The notes below the pieces were generated by a model. The model saw only the letters and a program-made list of their open reading frames with translations, was not told where the DNA came from and did no database searches. Source: Saprospiraceae bacterium (GTDB taxonomy: Bacteria > Bacteroidota > Bacteroidia > Chitinophagales > Saprospiraceae). Taken from it: a stretch of 64,000 nt of DNA. Position numbers and translations under genes: made by a program. The DNA lies in assembly GCA_020848695.1 (NCBI GenBank), contig JADLHT010000001.1, positions 1 to 64,000 on the forward strand, read 5' to 3'. Shown here one piece after another: positions 18,846 to 28,828 of this stretch. Every line of letters begins with the position of its first letter. Position 1 is the first letter of the stretch.

Positions 18846-19409
18846 TTAAACGGTCATTAATTCTTTATCTTTAGTTTCAACGATATGATCCACTTTAGTA
18901 ATAAAATCGTTCAGAATATTCTGAGCCTGTGCTTCTTTACTTTTGGCTAGATCTTCTGACAGTCCATTTGTTTTTTCTTTTTTGATATATTCCATAAGTT
19001 TATGTCGAATAGATCGCAAGGCAATCTTGGTTTCTTCTCCATGATGTTTTACTTGTTTTACGAGATCTTTTCTGCGATCTTCGGTAAGTGGTGGTATGCT
19101 TATTCTAATCATTTCTCCATCGTTCTGAGGTGTAATACCCAGATTAGCGGCAAAAATGGCTTGCTCAATCTCTCCAATGATCTTTTTTTCCCAAGGAGCA
19201 ATGGTTAATGTTCGTGCATCCGCAACACCTACATTGGCGACCTGAGTCAATGGGACCGGGGATCCATAATATTGAACTTGTATTCCATCAAGAATTGAAG
19301 TCGTAGCTTTTCCTGTTCTGACTTTTACAAGTTCTTTCTGAAGATGATCAATGGATTTCTCAAAATCCGATTTTGCCTGTTTAAAATGTTGTTCTAATTC
19401 TGCTGACAT
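18846..19409 (-). CDS. frr: Ribosome recycling factor
   Basis: This cytosolic factor splits post-termination ribosomes together with EF-G. The 187 residues have family length, with the typical segments VRTGKATTSILDGIQVQYYGSPVPLTQVANV and IRISIPPLTEDRRKDLVKQVKHHGEETKIALRSIRH. pyrH, a frequent neighbour in other bacteria, is not adjacent here. It ends at a strong terminator shared with the converging lipoprotein gene. Confidence 0.97.
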   Translation of the reverse strand: MSAELEQHFKQAKSDFEKSIDHLQKELVKVRTGKATTSILDGIQVQYYGSPVPLTQVANVGVADARTLTIAPWEKKIIGEIEQAIFAANLGITPQNDGEMIRISIPPLTEDRRKDLVKQVKHHGEETKIALRSIRHKLMEYIKKEKTNGLSEDLAKSKEAQAQNILNDFITKVDHIVETKDKELMTV

Positions 19410-19562
19410 AACTCAATTTTATGAAAAACTATAGTTTGGCATACTTTTCAAGAAAAGTAGATATTCAGAAATTTGATTTGAATATCATAAAAATTTGATA
19501 ACCAATAATTTACGATTTTTACAACAAAAAATTGCCCGACTATTCATATTAAATACAATTTA

Positions 19563-20270
19563 CTAATTTCTTGATGCTGCAAGATATCTCAAAATCAAAA
19601 ATACTAGCATTACCAAAGAACTTAAAGCATTGGCTACATAAGTCATTGCTGCCCACTTTAAAGCATCTTTAGCTCCTTCGTGTTCAATTTGATTGGTTTC
19701 ATTTGAATTGTTTAACCAGGCAAGGGCTCTATTGCTCGCATCAAATTCTACCGGCAAAGTAATAATACTAAATACCGTAGTCACCATAAACAACACGATG
19801 GTCCCTAATAAAAGTGAAGGAAAAGTATTCGCCAGCATAAATGCAATCATCAATAAAAATTGCTGTAAGAAGCTTGCAATCTGAACCACTGGTACAATTT
19901 TACTTCTGAAAGTTAGCATAGGATAGGATACCGCGTGCTGAACCGCATGACCACATTCATGGGCTGCTACCGCAGCTGCAGAGATTGATCTTCCATGAAA
20001 TACATCAGGACTAAGATTGACCGTTTTGTTTGCCGGATTATAATGATCAGACAAATAGCCTTCTGCTGATTGAACGGTCACATCATGAATTCCATAATGC
20101 GATAACATTCTTTCTGCTATCTCCTTGCCTGATCTTCCAGACGAAAGTGCCTGTTGACTGTAGTGATTAAACTTCGCTTTCAGGCGATTATGTATTAAAA
20201 ATCCGATTAAACTCATCACCCCTGCAAGAATGTTGAATATCATATAAGACGGATCCATGAAAAATCCCAT
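19563..20270 (-). CDS. Zinc metallopeptidase, YugP family
   Basis: A 235-residue integral membrane protein with an N-terminal helix (about 10-26) and two or three C-terminal helices (about 125-230). The zinc-site HExxH motif is His104-Glu-Cys-Gly-His108 in AVAAHECGHAVQHA, followed by the family segment LPVEFDASNRALAWL. These match the YugP/DUF neutral zinc metallopeptidase family, whose substrates are not known. ATG codons at 20270 and four codons later are both possible starts. It lies downstream of serS on the same strand with an 81-base gap. Confidence 0.88.
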   Translation of the reverse strand: MGFFMDPSYMIFNILAGVMSLIGFLIHNRLKAKFNHYSQQALSSGRSGKEIAERMLSHYGIHDVTVQSAEGYLSDHYNPANKTVNLSPDVFHGRSISAAAVAAHECGHAVQHAVSYPMLTFRSKIVPVVQIASFLQQFLLMIAFMLANTFPSLLLGTIVLFMVTTVFSIITLPVEFDASNRALAWLNNSNETNQIEHEGAKDALKWAAMTYVANALSSLVMLVFLILRYLAASRN

Positions 20271-20351
20271 AATTGTACTTGTTTATTGTAGTGATTAATA
20301 ACAAAAATAACTTCAAAAGATTTCAAATAATTCGAATTTTTTTAATTAATT

Positions 20352-21632
20352 CTACTTTAAATATTCCGTTCCAAAATACTTTTGAAGGGCAATCGGGATA
20401 TGAATCCCGTTCTCACTCTGATGATTTTCCAGTATGGCAGCCACAATTCTGGCTAAAGCCAATGCAGATCCATTTAGGGTATGGGCCAATTGAGTTTGTC
20501 CATCTTTGTTTTTAAACCTCAATTTCATACGATTGGCCTGAAATGTTTCAAAATTGGAAACCGAACTTACTTCCAGCCATCTTTTTTGAGCGGCAGAGTA
20601 AACTTCAAAATCGTAGGTTAAAGCTGAAGCAAAACTCATATCCCCTCCACAAAGTCTCAAAATTCTATAGGGCAACTCTAGTTTTAAAAGTAATCCCCTT
20701 ACATGGTCCAGCATCTTATCCAGAGCTTTATAAGAATGATCGGGATGTTCAATTCTTACGATTTCAACTTTATCAAACTGATGGACACGATTTAATCCTT
20801 TAACATGTGCTCCATAAGAACCAGCCTCTCTTCTAAAACAAGGCGTATAGCCGGTAAGGCAGATTGGAAAATCGGTTTCCTTAAGTATTACATCTCTATA
20901 TATATTGGTAACAGGAACTTCTGCGGTTGGAATCAGATAAAGATCGTCCTTTTCAGTATAATACATTTGACCTTCCTTGTCTGGTAATTGACCTGTTGCA
21001 TAAGCAGTTTCTTTATTGACTAATAATGGTGCCCAGATTTCTTCATAACCCGCTGCGGCTGCCTCATCAAGAAAAAAATTAATCAATGCTCTTTGCAATC
21101 GGGCTCCATTTTTTCTATAGAGAATAAAACCGGAACCTGAAATCTTAACGCCTAATTCCATATCAAATACCTCGTATTCTGAAGCTAATTCCCAATGAGG
21201 TTTTGCACTTAGAGGTAATGAAGGTAAGGGTTCTGTCCATTCTTGAAATACTTCGTTATCTTCAGAAGTTCTTCCTTTTGGAACTAAGGAATGTGGAATG
21301 TTGGGTAACTGAATTAACAAGTCTTCTTGAGAATTTTGAATAAGAGTGAGTTGTTCTTCAAGGATTTTGTTTTGTTCCTTTAGGAGTGCAACTGTCTTCT
21401 TAGCTTCCTCAGCTTCGCCGGATTTTCCTGATTTCATCCATTGACCTATTTCTTTTGACAGCAGATTTACCTTATTTAAGCCAGCATCTAGTTCAGTTTG
21501 CAAACTTTTTCTTTGTATATCCAACTCAAGAATGGAATCAACCATTGACAATTGGGATTCTGTTGCATTTTTTCTTTGCAAACCATCTATTATCCGAGTT
21601 CTTTCCTTTCTCAAAACATTAATTTCAAGCAT
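20352..21632 (-). CDS. serS: Seryl-tRNA synthetase
   Basis: This class II synthetase charges tRNA-Ser (and tRNA-Sec where present). The 426 residues consist of an N-terminal antiparallel coiled-coil arm (about 30-110, Gln/Lys/Glu-rich) that contacts the tRNA, then the catalytic core with motif 2 (CFRREAGSYGAHVKGLNRVHQFDKVE), the serine-site region (YDFEVYSAAQKRWLEVSS) and motif 3 (LNGSALALARIVAAILEN). It is divergent from rho with about 200 bases between them. The identification is secure. Confidence 0.97.
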   Translation of the reverse strand: MLEINVLRKERTRIIDGLQRKNATESQLSMVDSILELDIQRKSLQTELDAGLNKVNLLSKEIGQWMKSGKSGEAEEAKKTVALLKEQNKILEEQLTLIQNSQEDLLIQLPNIPHSLVPKGRTSEDNEVFQEWTEPLPSLPLSAKPHWELASEYEVFDMELGVKISGSGFILYRKNGARLQRALINFFLDEAAAAGYEEIWAPLLVNKETAYATGQLPDKEGQMYYTEKDDLYLIPTAEVPVTNIYRDVILKETDFPICLTGYTPCFRREAGSYGAHVKGLNRVHQFDKVEIVRIEHPDHSYKALDKMLDHVRGLLLKLELPYRILRLCGGDMSFASALTYDFEVYSAAQKRWLEVSSVSNFETFQANRMKLRFKNKDGQTQLAHTLNGSALALARIVAAILENHQSENGIHIPIALQKYFGTEYLK

Positions 21633-21716
21633 ATTGTGTTCTTTCTTTAATCAAAAGCAATTTTACGTCAGTTCAGGTATTTTTTTATAAAAAAGATTTG
21701 GATATTGAAAATACTG

Positions 21717-21724
21717 TATATTTG
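21717..21724 (+). promoter_or_regulatory. Candidate -7 element of the rho promoter
   Basis: TATATTTG matches TAnnTTTG, with TTTG at 21697-21700, 16 bases upstream, as a possible -33 box. It implies a leader of about 100 bases before the rho ATG at 21832, which is long enough for autoregulation of rho by premature termination, as known in other bacteria. Confidence 0.5.
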
Positions 21725-21831
21725 CAGTGCAGAAAGACATTTTCTGATCCTTTTTTAAATTCCTTTCTATTTATTAACTCCCGATTTTTAGATTAGACTT
21801 CTTATAATTAATTTTTTTACTAAAAAATTTT

Positions 21832-23532
21832 ATGTACGATATTTTACAACTTAATGAGATGCTCGTAGGAGAGCTTAGAGGTATTGCTGAAAAACTTAGT
21901 ATAGCAGATGCCAAGAAGCTTTTAAAACAAGACCTGATTTACAAGATTTTAGACCAGCAAGCCATTGGATCCAATGGCAACAATAATCATGTTAAAACAG
22001 AGGAAAATACACCTAAAACCTATGAGATTCTTGAGGATGAGAACAATTTAAGAAACAGACGCAAACGAATCCCTTCCAAAGAAAAAAAACCTTTAACAAC
22101 TGATAATATTGCAGAGCCGGTTGAAAATGAAATACCGGAATTAAAAAGTAGCAATGGAACTCCTGCCGAAAGTGAGAACTCAAATACAGAACCTAATCAA
22201 GAAGAAGCTAAGCAGGAAAGGTCATTTCAGAAAAACCGATATGACAAATACAATCATAAAAACAGAAATCGAAATGATCAGAATTATGATCGAAGAAACA
22301 GAGACAGCAGCATTAATAATAGCAATAACAACAACCCGGAAAATACTGAATCTGTATCAGTAGAAAATCAAGAACCACAAGTTCCAGCAGAACCGATATT
22401 TATTGTTGATCTTGAAGGAGTTATAGAAGGTCAGGGCGTACTTGAAACCATGCCTGACGGTTACGGTTTTTTAAGAAGTTCTGATTATAATTACCTGTCA
22501 TCGCCGGATGATGTATATGTCTCCCCCAGTCAGATTAAATTATTTGGAATAAAGACAGGTGATACTCTTGAAGGTGCAATCAGACCTCCTAAAGAAGGGG
22601 AAAAATATTATGCGTTACTTAGAGTCTCCAAGATCAATGGACTGGATCCTAAAATGATAAGAGACCGTGTTCCGTTTGATTATCTTACTCCATTATTCCC
22701 TAATGAAAAATTTAAACTGACAACACAACTTAATGGAAAGGATTATGGCATGAGAATGATTGACCTCTTCACTCCTATTGGCAAGGGTCAAAGAGGGCTT
22801 ATTGTGGCTCAACCAAAGACCGGAAAAACTTTCCTACTCAAAGATGTAGCCAATGCTATTTCTGCCAACCATCCTGAATGTTATCTTATTGTCTTACTGG
22901 TTGACGAAAGACCAGAGGAGGTAACGGATATGAAACGAAGTGTCAAAGCAGAAGTTATTTCATCTACATTTGATGAACCTGCTGAGAATCATACCAAGGT
23001 AGCAAATATAGTGCTTGAGAAGGCTAAGAGAATGGTCGAATGTGGACATGACGTGGTAATACTTCTGGATTCTATAACTCGACTTGCCAGAGCATACAAC
23101 ACTGTCGCACCATCTTCCGGCAAAGTCTTATCGGGAGGAGTAGAAGCCAATGCCTTACAGAAACCAAAAAAGTTTTTTGGAGCTGCAAGAAAAATTGAAA
23201 ATGGTGGTTCTTTGACCATATTGGCAACGGCCCTAATTGATACCGGGTCGAAAATGGATGGAGTAATTTTTGAAGAATTCAAAGGAACAGGGAATATGGA
23301 ATTACAATTGGATAGAACACTTGCCAACAAAAGATTATATCCCTCTATAGATCTCACAAAATCCAGTACCCGTAGAGAGGACTTATTACTTGATGATAGC
23401 ATCATTCAAAGAATGTTTGTATTAAGAAACCATCTTGCAGACATGAAACCTGAAGAAGCCATTGAGTTTATTAAAAAACACATGCAAGGTACTTTCAACA
23501 ACGAAGAGTTCCTGGTATCAATGAATAGTTAA
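21832..23532 (+). CDS. rho: Transcription termination factor Rho
   Basis: This hexameric RNA helicase terminates transcription. The 566 residues have an N-terminal Rho-N segment (about 1-45, [27 protein letters not shown]), a long low-complexity insertion at about 50-185 rich in Asn, Arg, Glu and Lys, an OB-fold RNA-binding domain (about 200-270, [25 protein letters not shown]), Walker A ([12 protein letters not shown]) and Walker B ([16 protein letters not shown]). The insertion makes it longer than E. coli Rho (419 residues); such insertions are known in Bacteroidota. It probably adds RNA affinity or drives condensation, which is inferred. It is upstream of rpmH-rnpA. Confidence 0.97.
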   Translation: MYDILQLNEMLVGELRGIAEKLSIADAKKLLKQDLIYKILDQQAIGSNGNNNHVKTEENTPKTYEILEDENNLRNRRKRIPSKEKKPLTTDNIAEPVENEIPELKSSNGTPAESENSNTEPNQEEAKQERSFQKNRYDKYNHKNRNRNDQNYDRRNRDSSINNSNNNNPENTESVSVENQEPQVPAEPIFIVDLEGVIEGQGVLETMPDGYGFLRSSDYNYLSSPDDVYVSPSQIKLFGIKTGDTLEGAIRPPKEGEKYYALLRVSKINGLDPKMIRDRVPFDYLTPLFPNEKFKLTTQLNGKDYGMRMIDLFTPIGKGQRGLIVAQPKTGKTFLLKDVANAISANHPECYLIVLLVDERPEEVTDMKRSVKAEVISSTFDEPAENHTKVANIVLEKAKRMVECGHDVVILLDSITRLARAYNTVAPSSGKVLSGGVEANALQKPKKFFGAARKIENGGSLTILATALIDTGSKMDGVIFEEFKGTGNMELQLDRTLANKRLYPSIDLTKSSTRREDLLLDDSIIQRMFVLRNHLADMKPEEAIEFIKKHMQGTFNNEEFLVSMNS

Positions 23533-23590
23533 AACACCAAAGAAATCAACTAAAATATAGCCACTTAGAGGTTCATTTGCGAAAAAATAT

Positions 23591-23598
23591 TATCTTTG
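23591..23598 (+). promoter_or_regulatory. Candidate -7 element for rpmH-rnpA
   Basis: TATCTTTG matches the Bacteroidota consensus TAnnTTTG, 36 bases before the rpmH start. No -33 box at the usual spacing was clear. Confidence 0.55.
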
Positions 23599-23634
23599 CA
23601 CTCCCTTTTACAAAGGGCTCACAATTAAGCTGTT

Positions 23635-23790
23635 ATGAAACGTACATTTCAACCTTCCAGAAGAAAAAGATCCAACAAACACGGATTCCGTAACCGTATG
23701 GCTTCTAAAAATGGACGCAAGGTACTGTCCAGAAGAAGGGCGCGTGGAAGACATAAATTGACAGTTTCTGACGAATCCAGGTTAAAATAA
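23635..23790 (+). CDS. rpmH: 50S ribosomal protein L34
   Basis: A short gene of 51 residues, [18 protein letters not shown] at the start, with the L34 hallmark [25 protein letters not shown]. It carries a 7-8 residue C-terminal tail (SDESRLK) beyond the core. It sits directly before rnpA with an 18-base gap, the conserved rpmH-rnpA order. A Bacteroidota -7 element lies upstream. Confidence 0.97.
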   Translation: MKRTFQPSRRKRSNKHGFRNRMASKNGRKVLSRRRARGRHKLTVSDESRLK

Positions 23791-23808
23791 GAACCAGATT
23801 TTTCGGCT

Positions 23809-24207
23809 ATGGGCCGAACCTTCACTTTTCCATCCGATTACAGACTTAAATCTCGTAAAAAAATTGAAGACCTGTTTAGGTCATCCAGATCGGTATTAGC
23901 TCATCCGGTCCTGTTTAAGTATCAGCTAAATCATGACTCAGAAGCCGCATTCATACAAGTCGCCTTTTCCATAAGTAAGAAAAGTTTTAAAAAAGCGGTA
24001 GATCGGAACCAAATAAAAAGGCGTATGAGAGAGGCTTATCGACTGAATTGGAAAGAGCTGCTGAATCCTTTTGAAGCTGAATTTGGACTTAACATAATGC
24101 TCATTTATCTTGATAAAGAGATTCAAGAATATGCAAAGATTGAAGCGTCTGTGAAAAAAGGACTTTTGAAAATTGCAGATGAAACAAGAAGTAATAAGTT
24201 AAGGTAA
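23809..24207 (+). CDS. rnpA: Ribonuclease P protein component
   Basis: This protein subunit of RNase P assists the catalytic RNA in trimming tRNA 5' leaders. The 132-residue protein has the family opening (FPSDYRLKSRKKIEDLFRS), the central basic RNR motif (AVDRNQIKRRMREAYRLN) and a hydrophobic strand (GLNIMLIYLDKE). It is adjacent to rpmH as in most bacteria. dnaA and yidC, often nearby in other phyla, are not in the window. Confidence 0.95.
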   Translation: MGRTFTFPSDYRLKSRKKIEDLFRSSRSVLAHPVLFKYQLNHDSEAAFIQVAFSISKKSFKKAVDRNQIKRRMREAYRLNWKELLNPFEAEFGLNIMLIYLDKEIQEYAKIEASVKKGLLKIADETRSNKLR

Positions 24208-24246
24208 TATATACTTTCTCAGGAATAGTCTTACTTTTATTCCCTA

Positions 24247-24765
24247 TTGAATAATATAATAAAGAGGTTTGCGGTATTTTTATTGATTCTTAATATCTTA
24301 GGGTCAATCCTATATTTTCATTCCATTAAATTTGTTTTGAGATGTCAAATGAAATCTCGTCTCGTTCATGAACTTCAGCACAAAGACGTATTGCAAATCA
24401 ATATTCAAAATAAAAATTCAATTCATTGGGTCGAAGAAAATGAATTTTTGAAAAATGGTAAAATGTATGACGTCATCTTTTCTTGTCAGGAAGAAAATCA
24501 GTCGTTTACCATATTCTGTATTGAAGATAAAAAGGAATCTCATTTTATTCAAACACATTTCTCATACCTCCGAAATAAGAATGTAAATCAGACTTCTTTT
24601 CATCAAATCATTAACTATTCTGTTGATCAAATTATTTATGTTCTTTTTGAAAATGATTTAATTAATATTGAGAAAATTCGACATCAAAAAACATATTGGG
24701 TTTTTAAAAAAAATTACACCGAAGCTTTTGTTTCGCTGCAATCTCCGCCACCGGATCTTGGCTAA
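24247..24765 (+). CDS. Membrane-anchored protein of unknown function
   Basis: 172 residues with one N-terminal membrane helix (about 7-25) and a small extracytoplasmic domain. It includes HWVEENEFLKNGKMYDVI and resembles, from memory, an uncharacterised Bacteroidota family often found close to TonB-dependent receptor genes; the W-x-E ... F-x-x-G-x-M-Y-D-V core is the recognisable part. The start is TTG at 24247. It sits 39 bases after rnpA and is followed by a terminator, then a TonB-dependent receptor. The function is unknown; a link to metal or haem traffic is only a guess from the neighbour. Confidence 0.65.
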   Translation: MNNIIKRFAVFLLILNILGSILYFHSIKFVLRCQMKSRLVHELQHKDVLQINIQNKNSIHWVEENEFLKNGKMYDVIFSCQEENQSFTIFCIEDKKESHFIQTHFSYLRNKNVNQTSFHQIINYSVDQIIYVLFENDLINIEKIRHQKTYWVFKKNYTEAFVSLQSPPPDLG

Positions 24766-24775
24766 GGCACTTTCC

Positions 24776-24807
24776 AATTGAGGAATACCTCAATTCAATA
24801 TTTTTTC
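24776..24807 (+). terminator. Rho-independent terminator after the small membrane protein
   Basis: AATTGAGG (24776-24783) pairs with CCTCAATT (24788-24795) around an AATA loop, followed by CAATA and a T-rich run. It separates the rnpA group from the receptor gene that starts 26 bases later, so the receptor may need its own promoter or read-through. Confidence 0.65.
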
Positions 24808-24832
24808 TTCACAATTATAAATAAACAGATTT

Positions 24833-27052
24833 ATGAATTCAATCATAAAATTAATTATACTTTGCATTATAACGAGCACCGTACTCAATGCACAGACAGA
24901 ACTAATAACAAATAATGATACCTTATCCTCAACACTTGATGAGGTGATCTATTCGGTACATAAAAATGAAAACAAAAGAAAAGATGTTCCCAATCAGATT
25001 AATATCATTAGTAGAAAAGACATTCAATTTTTAAATCCTCAATCTTCAGCAGATATGCTTATTAATTCAGGAGCTGTATTTGTTCAGAAAAGTCAGCAAG
25101 GTGGTGGAAGTCCGAACCTCAGAGGATTTGAGGCAAGCCGAGTCCTGATTGTCATAGATGGTATTCGAATGAACAATGCCATTTATCGTGCCGGACATCT
25201 TCAGGACGTAATTACAATCGATAATAATTTAATTGATCGAACAGAAGTATTGTTTGGTCCATCTTCTACTATATATGGTTCAGATGCATTAGGAGGGGTC
25301 ATGCATTTCTATACACGAAAGCCAGTTTTCAAATCTGAAGCCAATAATATGATTACGGCAAATGCATACACCCGCTGGTCATCCGCAAACAATGAATCAA
25401 CTACACATCTTGACATCAATCTTGCTGGCAATAGATTCTCATCACTTTCAGGAATTACATATAGCAACTTTGGGGATCTTAGATCTGGAAAAAATCGAAA
25501 TCCATTCTATGACAGTACTTTTTTCAGAAGAGAATATGTAGAAAGGATTAATGGTGTTGATTCCATCATTGCAAATGACCGTTATACGAAACAGATTTTT
25601 TCTGGATACAAACAGTTTGATCTTTTTCAAAAACTTGCTTTCAAGCAAAATAAGAATATCACACATACCCTCAATTTACAATATTCAACTTCTTCTGATA
25701 TTCCAAGATACGATCGTCTAACTGAATACAGAAACGGAAGACTAAGATTTGCTGAGTGGTATTATGGTCCCCAATCCAGATTTCTTGGAGCCATCCAATC
25801 AGAAATTAAAGCCAATACTTTTTTCAATAAAATGAATATTTCACTTGCTTTTCAGGATATCGGTCAGGACCGTATTAGCAGAAGCTTTAGAAGTAACAAC
25901 AGAACTTCACAACTTGAACAAGTTAAAGTTTATTCGATCAATGTTGATGCGCATAAGCTGTTAAATCCAAAGAATGAGTTAAATTATGGACTGGAACTTG
26001 TACATAATCGAGTTAATTCTGAGGCGAATACATATAATATAATTACGGACTCGATTTCCTCAGCAGTAACCCGTTACCCTGATGGGGGAAGTCAAATGAG
26101 TTCAATAGCCGCGTACTTCAGTCATCTAGGATCAATAGGATCTCGTCTAAAAATCCAAGAAGGAATCAGATATAGTCTTAGCTCTCTAAAGGCTAAATTT
26201 GTAAACAAGCAATTCTTTCCTTTTCCATTCAATGAGATAGAACAGAACAACAATTCTCTTACCGGAAATCTCGGACTCGTATTTAATCCTTGCAATTCTC
26301 TTCGAATAAGCGGTATGGGATCAACTGGATTCAGAACTCCCAATGTTGATGACCTGACTAAAATATTTGAATCTTCTAAAGGTATTTTAATTGTTTCGAA
26401 TCCTGATTTGAAACCTGAGTACACTATAAATGTTGAAGCAGGAATCGAATATCAGCTTAATGAGACTCATACTTTATCGCTTAATGCATGGAATACCTGG
26501 ATGGATAATGCGATGGTACTAAAGAATTATAAGTATGAAGGCAAAGACTCGATTGATTATTTGGGAACTTTAAGTCAGGTTCAAGCCTTACAAAATGTCA
26601 ATAAGGCTTTTATAAGAGGCTTAAGTGCTTCCTACAAAATTCAACTCAGTGAGAAATATTCATTCAACAGTTCGATTACTTATACTTATGGCAGATACAA
26701 AGAAGTTGAAAAAGATACTTTAGTTCCGTTGGATCATATTTCTCCTGTTTTTGGAAGAACCGGTTTGTCCTACAATGAAAAAAACTTTCAATATGAAATT
26801 TATGCATTATACAATGGATGGAAAAGAATAAAAGATTATTCACCTTCCGGAGAAGACAATCTTCAATACGCGACCTCACTAGGAATGCCTTCATGGGCTA
26901 CAATCAACTTTAAAGCATCATATTCAATGTGTAAAAATCTTACAATTCAAGCAGGAATTGAAAATATTCTGGACACCCATTACCGGTATTTTGCAAGCGG
27001 AATCAGCGCTCCGGGTAGAAATGTATATATCACTCTGAGAGGAAAAATTTAA
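24833..27052 (+). CDS. TonB-dependent outer-membrane receptor
   Basis: The 739 residues have a signal peptide (residues 1-20, ending VLNAQT), a plug domain at about 40-160 (DVPNQINIISRKDIQFLNPQSSADML, then VLIVIDGIRMNNAIYRAGH and GPSSTIYGSDALGGVMHFYTRKP) and a 22-strand-type beta-barrel ending in an aromatic-rich strand (GRNVYITLRGKI). There is no N-terminal carboxypeptidase-like domain and no SusD partner nearby, so it is not a SusC-type glycan importer. The plug resembles haem, metal or cobalamin receptors; the substrate cannot be told from sequence. A hairpin follows the gene. Confidence 0.92.
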   Translation: MNSIIKLIILCIITSTVLNAQTELITNNDTLSSTLDEVIYSVHKNENKRKDVPNQINIISRKDIQFLNPQSSADMLINSGAVFVQKSQQGGGSPNLRGFEASRVLIVIDGIRMNNAIYRAGHLQDVITIDNNLIDRTEVLFGPSSTIYGSDALGGVMHFYTRKPVFKSEANNMITANAYTRWSSANNESTTHLDINLAGNRFSSLSGITYSNFGDLRSGKNRNPFYDSTFFRREYVERINGVDSIIANDRYTKQIFSGYKQFDLFQKLAFKQNKNITHTLNLQYSTSSDIPRYDRLTEYRNGRLRFAEWYYGPQSRFLGAIQSEIKANTFFNKMNISLAFQDIGQDRISRSFRSNNRTSQLEQVKVYSINVDAHKLLNPKNELNYGLELVHNRVNSEANTYNIITDSISSAVTRYPDGGSQMSSIAAYFSHLGSIGSRLKIQEGIRYSLSSLKAKFVNKQFFPFPFNEIEQNNNSLTGNLGLVFNPCNSLRISGMGSTGFRTPNVDDLTKIFESSKGILIVSNPDLKPEYTINVEAGIEYQLNETHTLSLNAWNTWMDNAMVLKNYKYEGKDSIDYLGTLSQVQALQNVNKAFIRGLSASYKIQLSEKYSFNSSITYTYGRYKEVEKDTLVPLDHISPVFGRTGLSYNEKNFQYEIYALYNGWKRIKDYSPSGEDNLQYATSLGMPSWATINFKASYSMCKNLTIQAGIENILDTHYRYFASGISAPGRNVYITLRGKI

Positions 27053-27111
27053 GGATTAATTTTACAATAATTCAATCACTAATGCAAATTAAGTCCAATA
27101 AATAAACTTTG

Positions 27112-27150
27112 AAAAGCATCTTCGGAAGATTAATCCCGGAGATGCTTTTA
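27112..27150. terminator. Hairpin between convergent receptor and transglycosylase genes
   Basis: A stem of about 14 pairs, AAAAGCATCTTCGG against CCGGAGATGCTTTT with one G-T pair, and a loop of about 10 bases. The T-run is short and mostly within the stem, so termination is likely but not certain. Confidence 0.6.
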
Positions 27151-27346
27151 TAATATCAGAATATGAATTTTCCTTTCATTACAAAACGGTATTGCATATT
27201 CAGGATAATCTTTTAATGAATTTTATACTGAATAAAAATTGATACTGATAGGTTTGATTAGATGATCTTTAACTCTTGAATAAAGAAAATTGAAGTTTTG
27301 AAGATCTGTTTTCGAGAAGAAATAAAAGTTAGTGAAACTACTCTTC

Positions 27347-28627
27347 CTACTTTTTTATCAATACCACTCTTCCCGGACGAATTTCATCATTTTCGGTCAA
27401 CTGATTCCATTCCATCAAATCATTGAGCCCAACATTAGTATAGAGGTTAGCTATTTCTGAAAGGCTTTCACCGATACGAACCAGATGATATTGGTAATTC
27501 TTGAAGTTTTCTACATTAGCAACCGGTTTATCCTTTATATTGGCATAATCTAATGACTTATAGTCAACAGTTGCCTGTCTTTTAAATTTGACTTCAGGAG
27601 GCGGAGGCTGAAAAGGTCTAGAAAAACTAATCACTTCTGAAATTAATTTACGATAGAGTGATTCCTGATTATTGTCTATATCAACTTTTTCCTTATGGGC
27701 TTCCAGATAATATTCAACAAAGGAAACCATCATACTATCCGGCAGACCAATATACAAACCTTTGTTTAAAGGGGATATTGTATTTTGTTTGATGGAAGCA
27801 TTATAAGTGCGAAATAATTCTTTCGTGATATGAGTTTTCTTAAAAAGTTTACCAAGATTTACTGCTCTGTCAATCTTTATAAAAGTGATATTCTCCAAAT
27901 AAACATCAGATTCGACCGGTAGAATATTGTGTTCGTTATAATATTCCAGCATATAACTTACTCCTAAAAAAGTAGGAATAAACAACTGAGTTTGTTTGGG
28001 AAGAAATTTTTTAATGACATGATAACTATTTGTATTATTCTCCTCCAATAAATTTTTGATCTTATACTCACCACAGTTATAAGCTGCCAACACAAGATTC
28101 CAGTCTCCAAATAATTCGAATAATTTATTAAGATAAATTGCTGCTGCTTTGGTTGATGCAACCGGATCCAGTCTTTCATCAATTGTTTTATTAACGATTA
28201 GACCATTATTTCTTCCGGTTTCAGGCATCAATTGCCATAATCCGGCTGCACCTGCATATGATTGTGCACGTGGATTAAGAGCGGATTCTAAGGCAGCAAG
28301 GTTTCGAAGCTGTGAAGGTAGATTGTTCTCCTGTAATATCTTTTCAATTAAAGGAAAGTAAACTTCGCCATTCTTGAGAATTGATCTACTACCATTTCTA
28401 TCATTTATTATATATCTCTTAACCTGATCGAGAACATCGGAATCCGTATTATGGTCTACGATTGTATTCATCCCATTGATTCTGTCGATGACTACATCTT
28501 CATAATAATTGTAAAGTATCTTTTCTGAGAAGAAAGCTGAATTAAAATAATCTATAGCTTTTTCGGCTCTTGTATAGAATACACAAGTGATGAGTAGGAT
28601 AAACAACAAGAAATGCCTATTGGTCAT
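27347..28627 (-). CDS. mltD: Lytic transglycosylase with LysM domain, MltD-like
   Basis: Predicted to cleave peptidoglycan glycan strands. The 426 residues comprise a signal sequence (MTNRHFLLFILLITCVFYTRA), an SLT catalytic domain at about 95-215 with Glu114 in AALESALNPRAQSYAGAAGLWQLMPETG and LVLAAYNCGEYKI, then a C-terminal LysM domain (about 378-425, YHLVRIGESLSEIANLYTNVGLNDLMEWNQL). The layout matches MltD, though only one LysM unit is clear. Family assignment is firm; the symbol is by domain layout. A candidate promoter lies about 105 bases upstream. Confidence 0.87.
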   Translation of the reverse strand: MTNRHFLLFILLITCVFYTRAEKAIDYFNSAFFSEKILYNYYEDVVIDRINGMNTIVDHNTDSDVLDQVKRYIINDRNGSRSILKNGEVYFPLIEKILQENNLPSQLRNLAALESALNPRAQSYAGAAGLWQLMPETGRNNGLIVNKTIDERLDPVASTKAAAIYLNKLFELFGDWNLVLAAYNCGEYKIKNLLEENNTNSYHVIKKFLPKQTQLFIPTFLGVSYMLEYYNEHNILPVESDVYLENITFIKIDRAVNLGKLFKKTHITKELFRTYNASIKQNTISPLNKGLYIGLPDSMMVSFVEYYLEAHKEKVDIDNNQESLYRKLISEVISFSRPFQPPPPEVKFKRQATVDYKSLDYANIKDKPVANVENFKNYQYHLVRIGESLSEIANLYTNVGLNDLMEWNQLTENDEIRPGRVVLIKK

Positions 28628-28732
28628 AATAAGTCATTCATGGATTAAAAAACGATTTCTAAACGGTTAAAAGCGATAGGGTTAAAAATCAGATACCATC
28701 AACCGCTTATAGACGAATTCCGAATAGAACGA

Positions 28733-28740
28733 CAAAGATA
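28733..28740 (-). promoter_or_regulatory. Candidate -7 element for the lytic transglycosylase gene
   Basis: TATCTTTG on the minus strand matches TAnnTTTG, about 105 bases before the start at 28627. No clear -33 box was found. Confidence 0.4.
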
Positions 28741-28828
28741 CATATTATGTTTTTAAAGAAAAAGTTAAAGCCTCAAATACAGTGTTAATACAAATTAAAT
28801 AAATTTGATATTCATATATTCTTGATTA

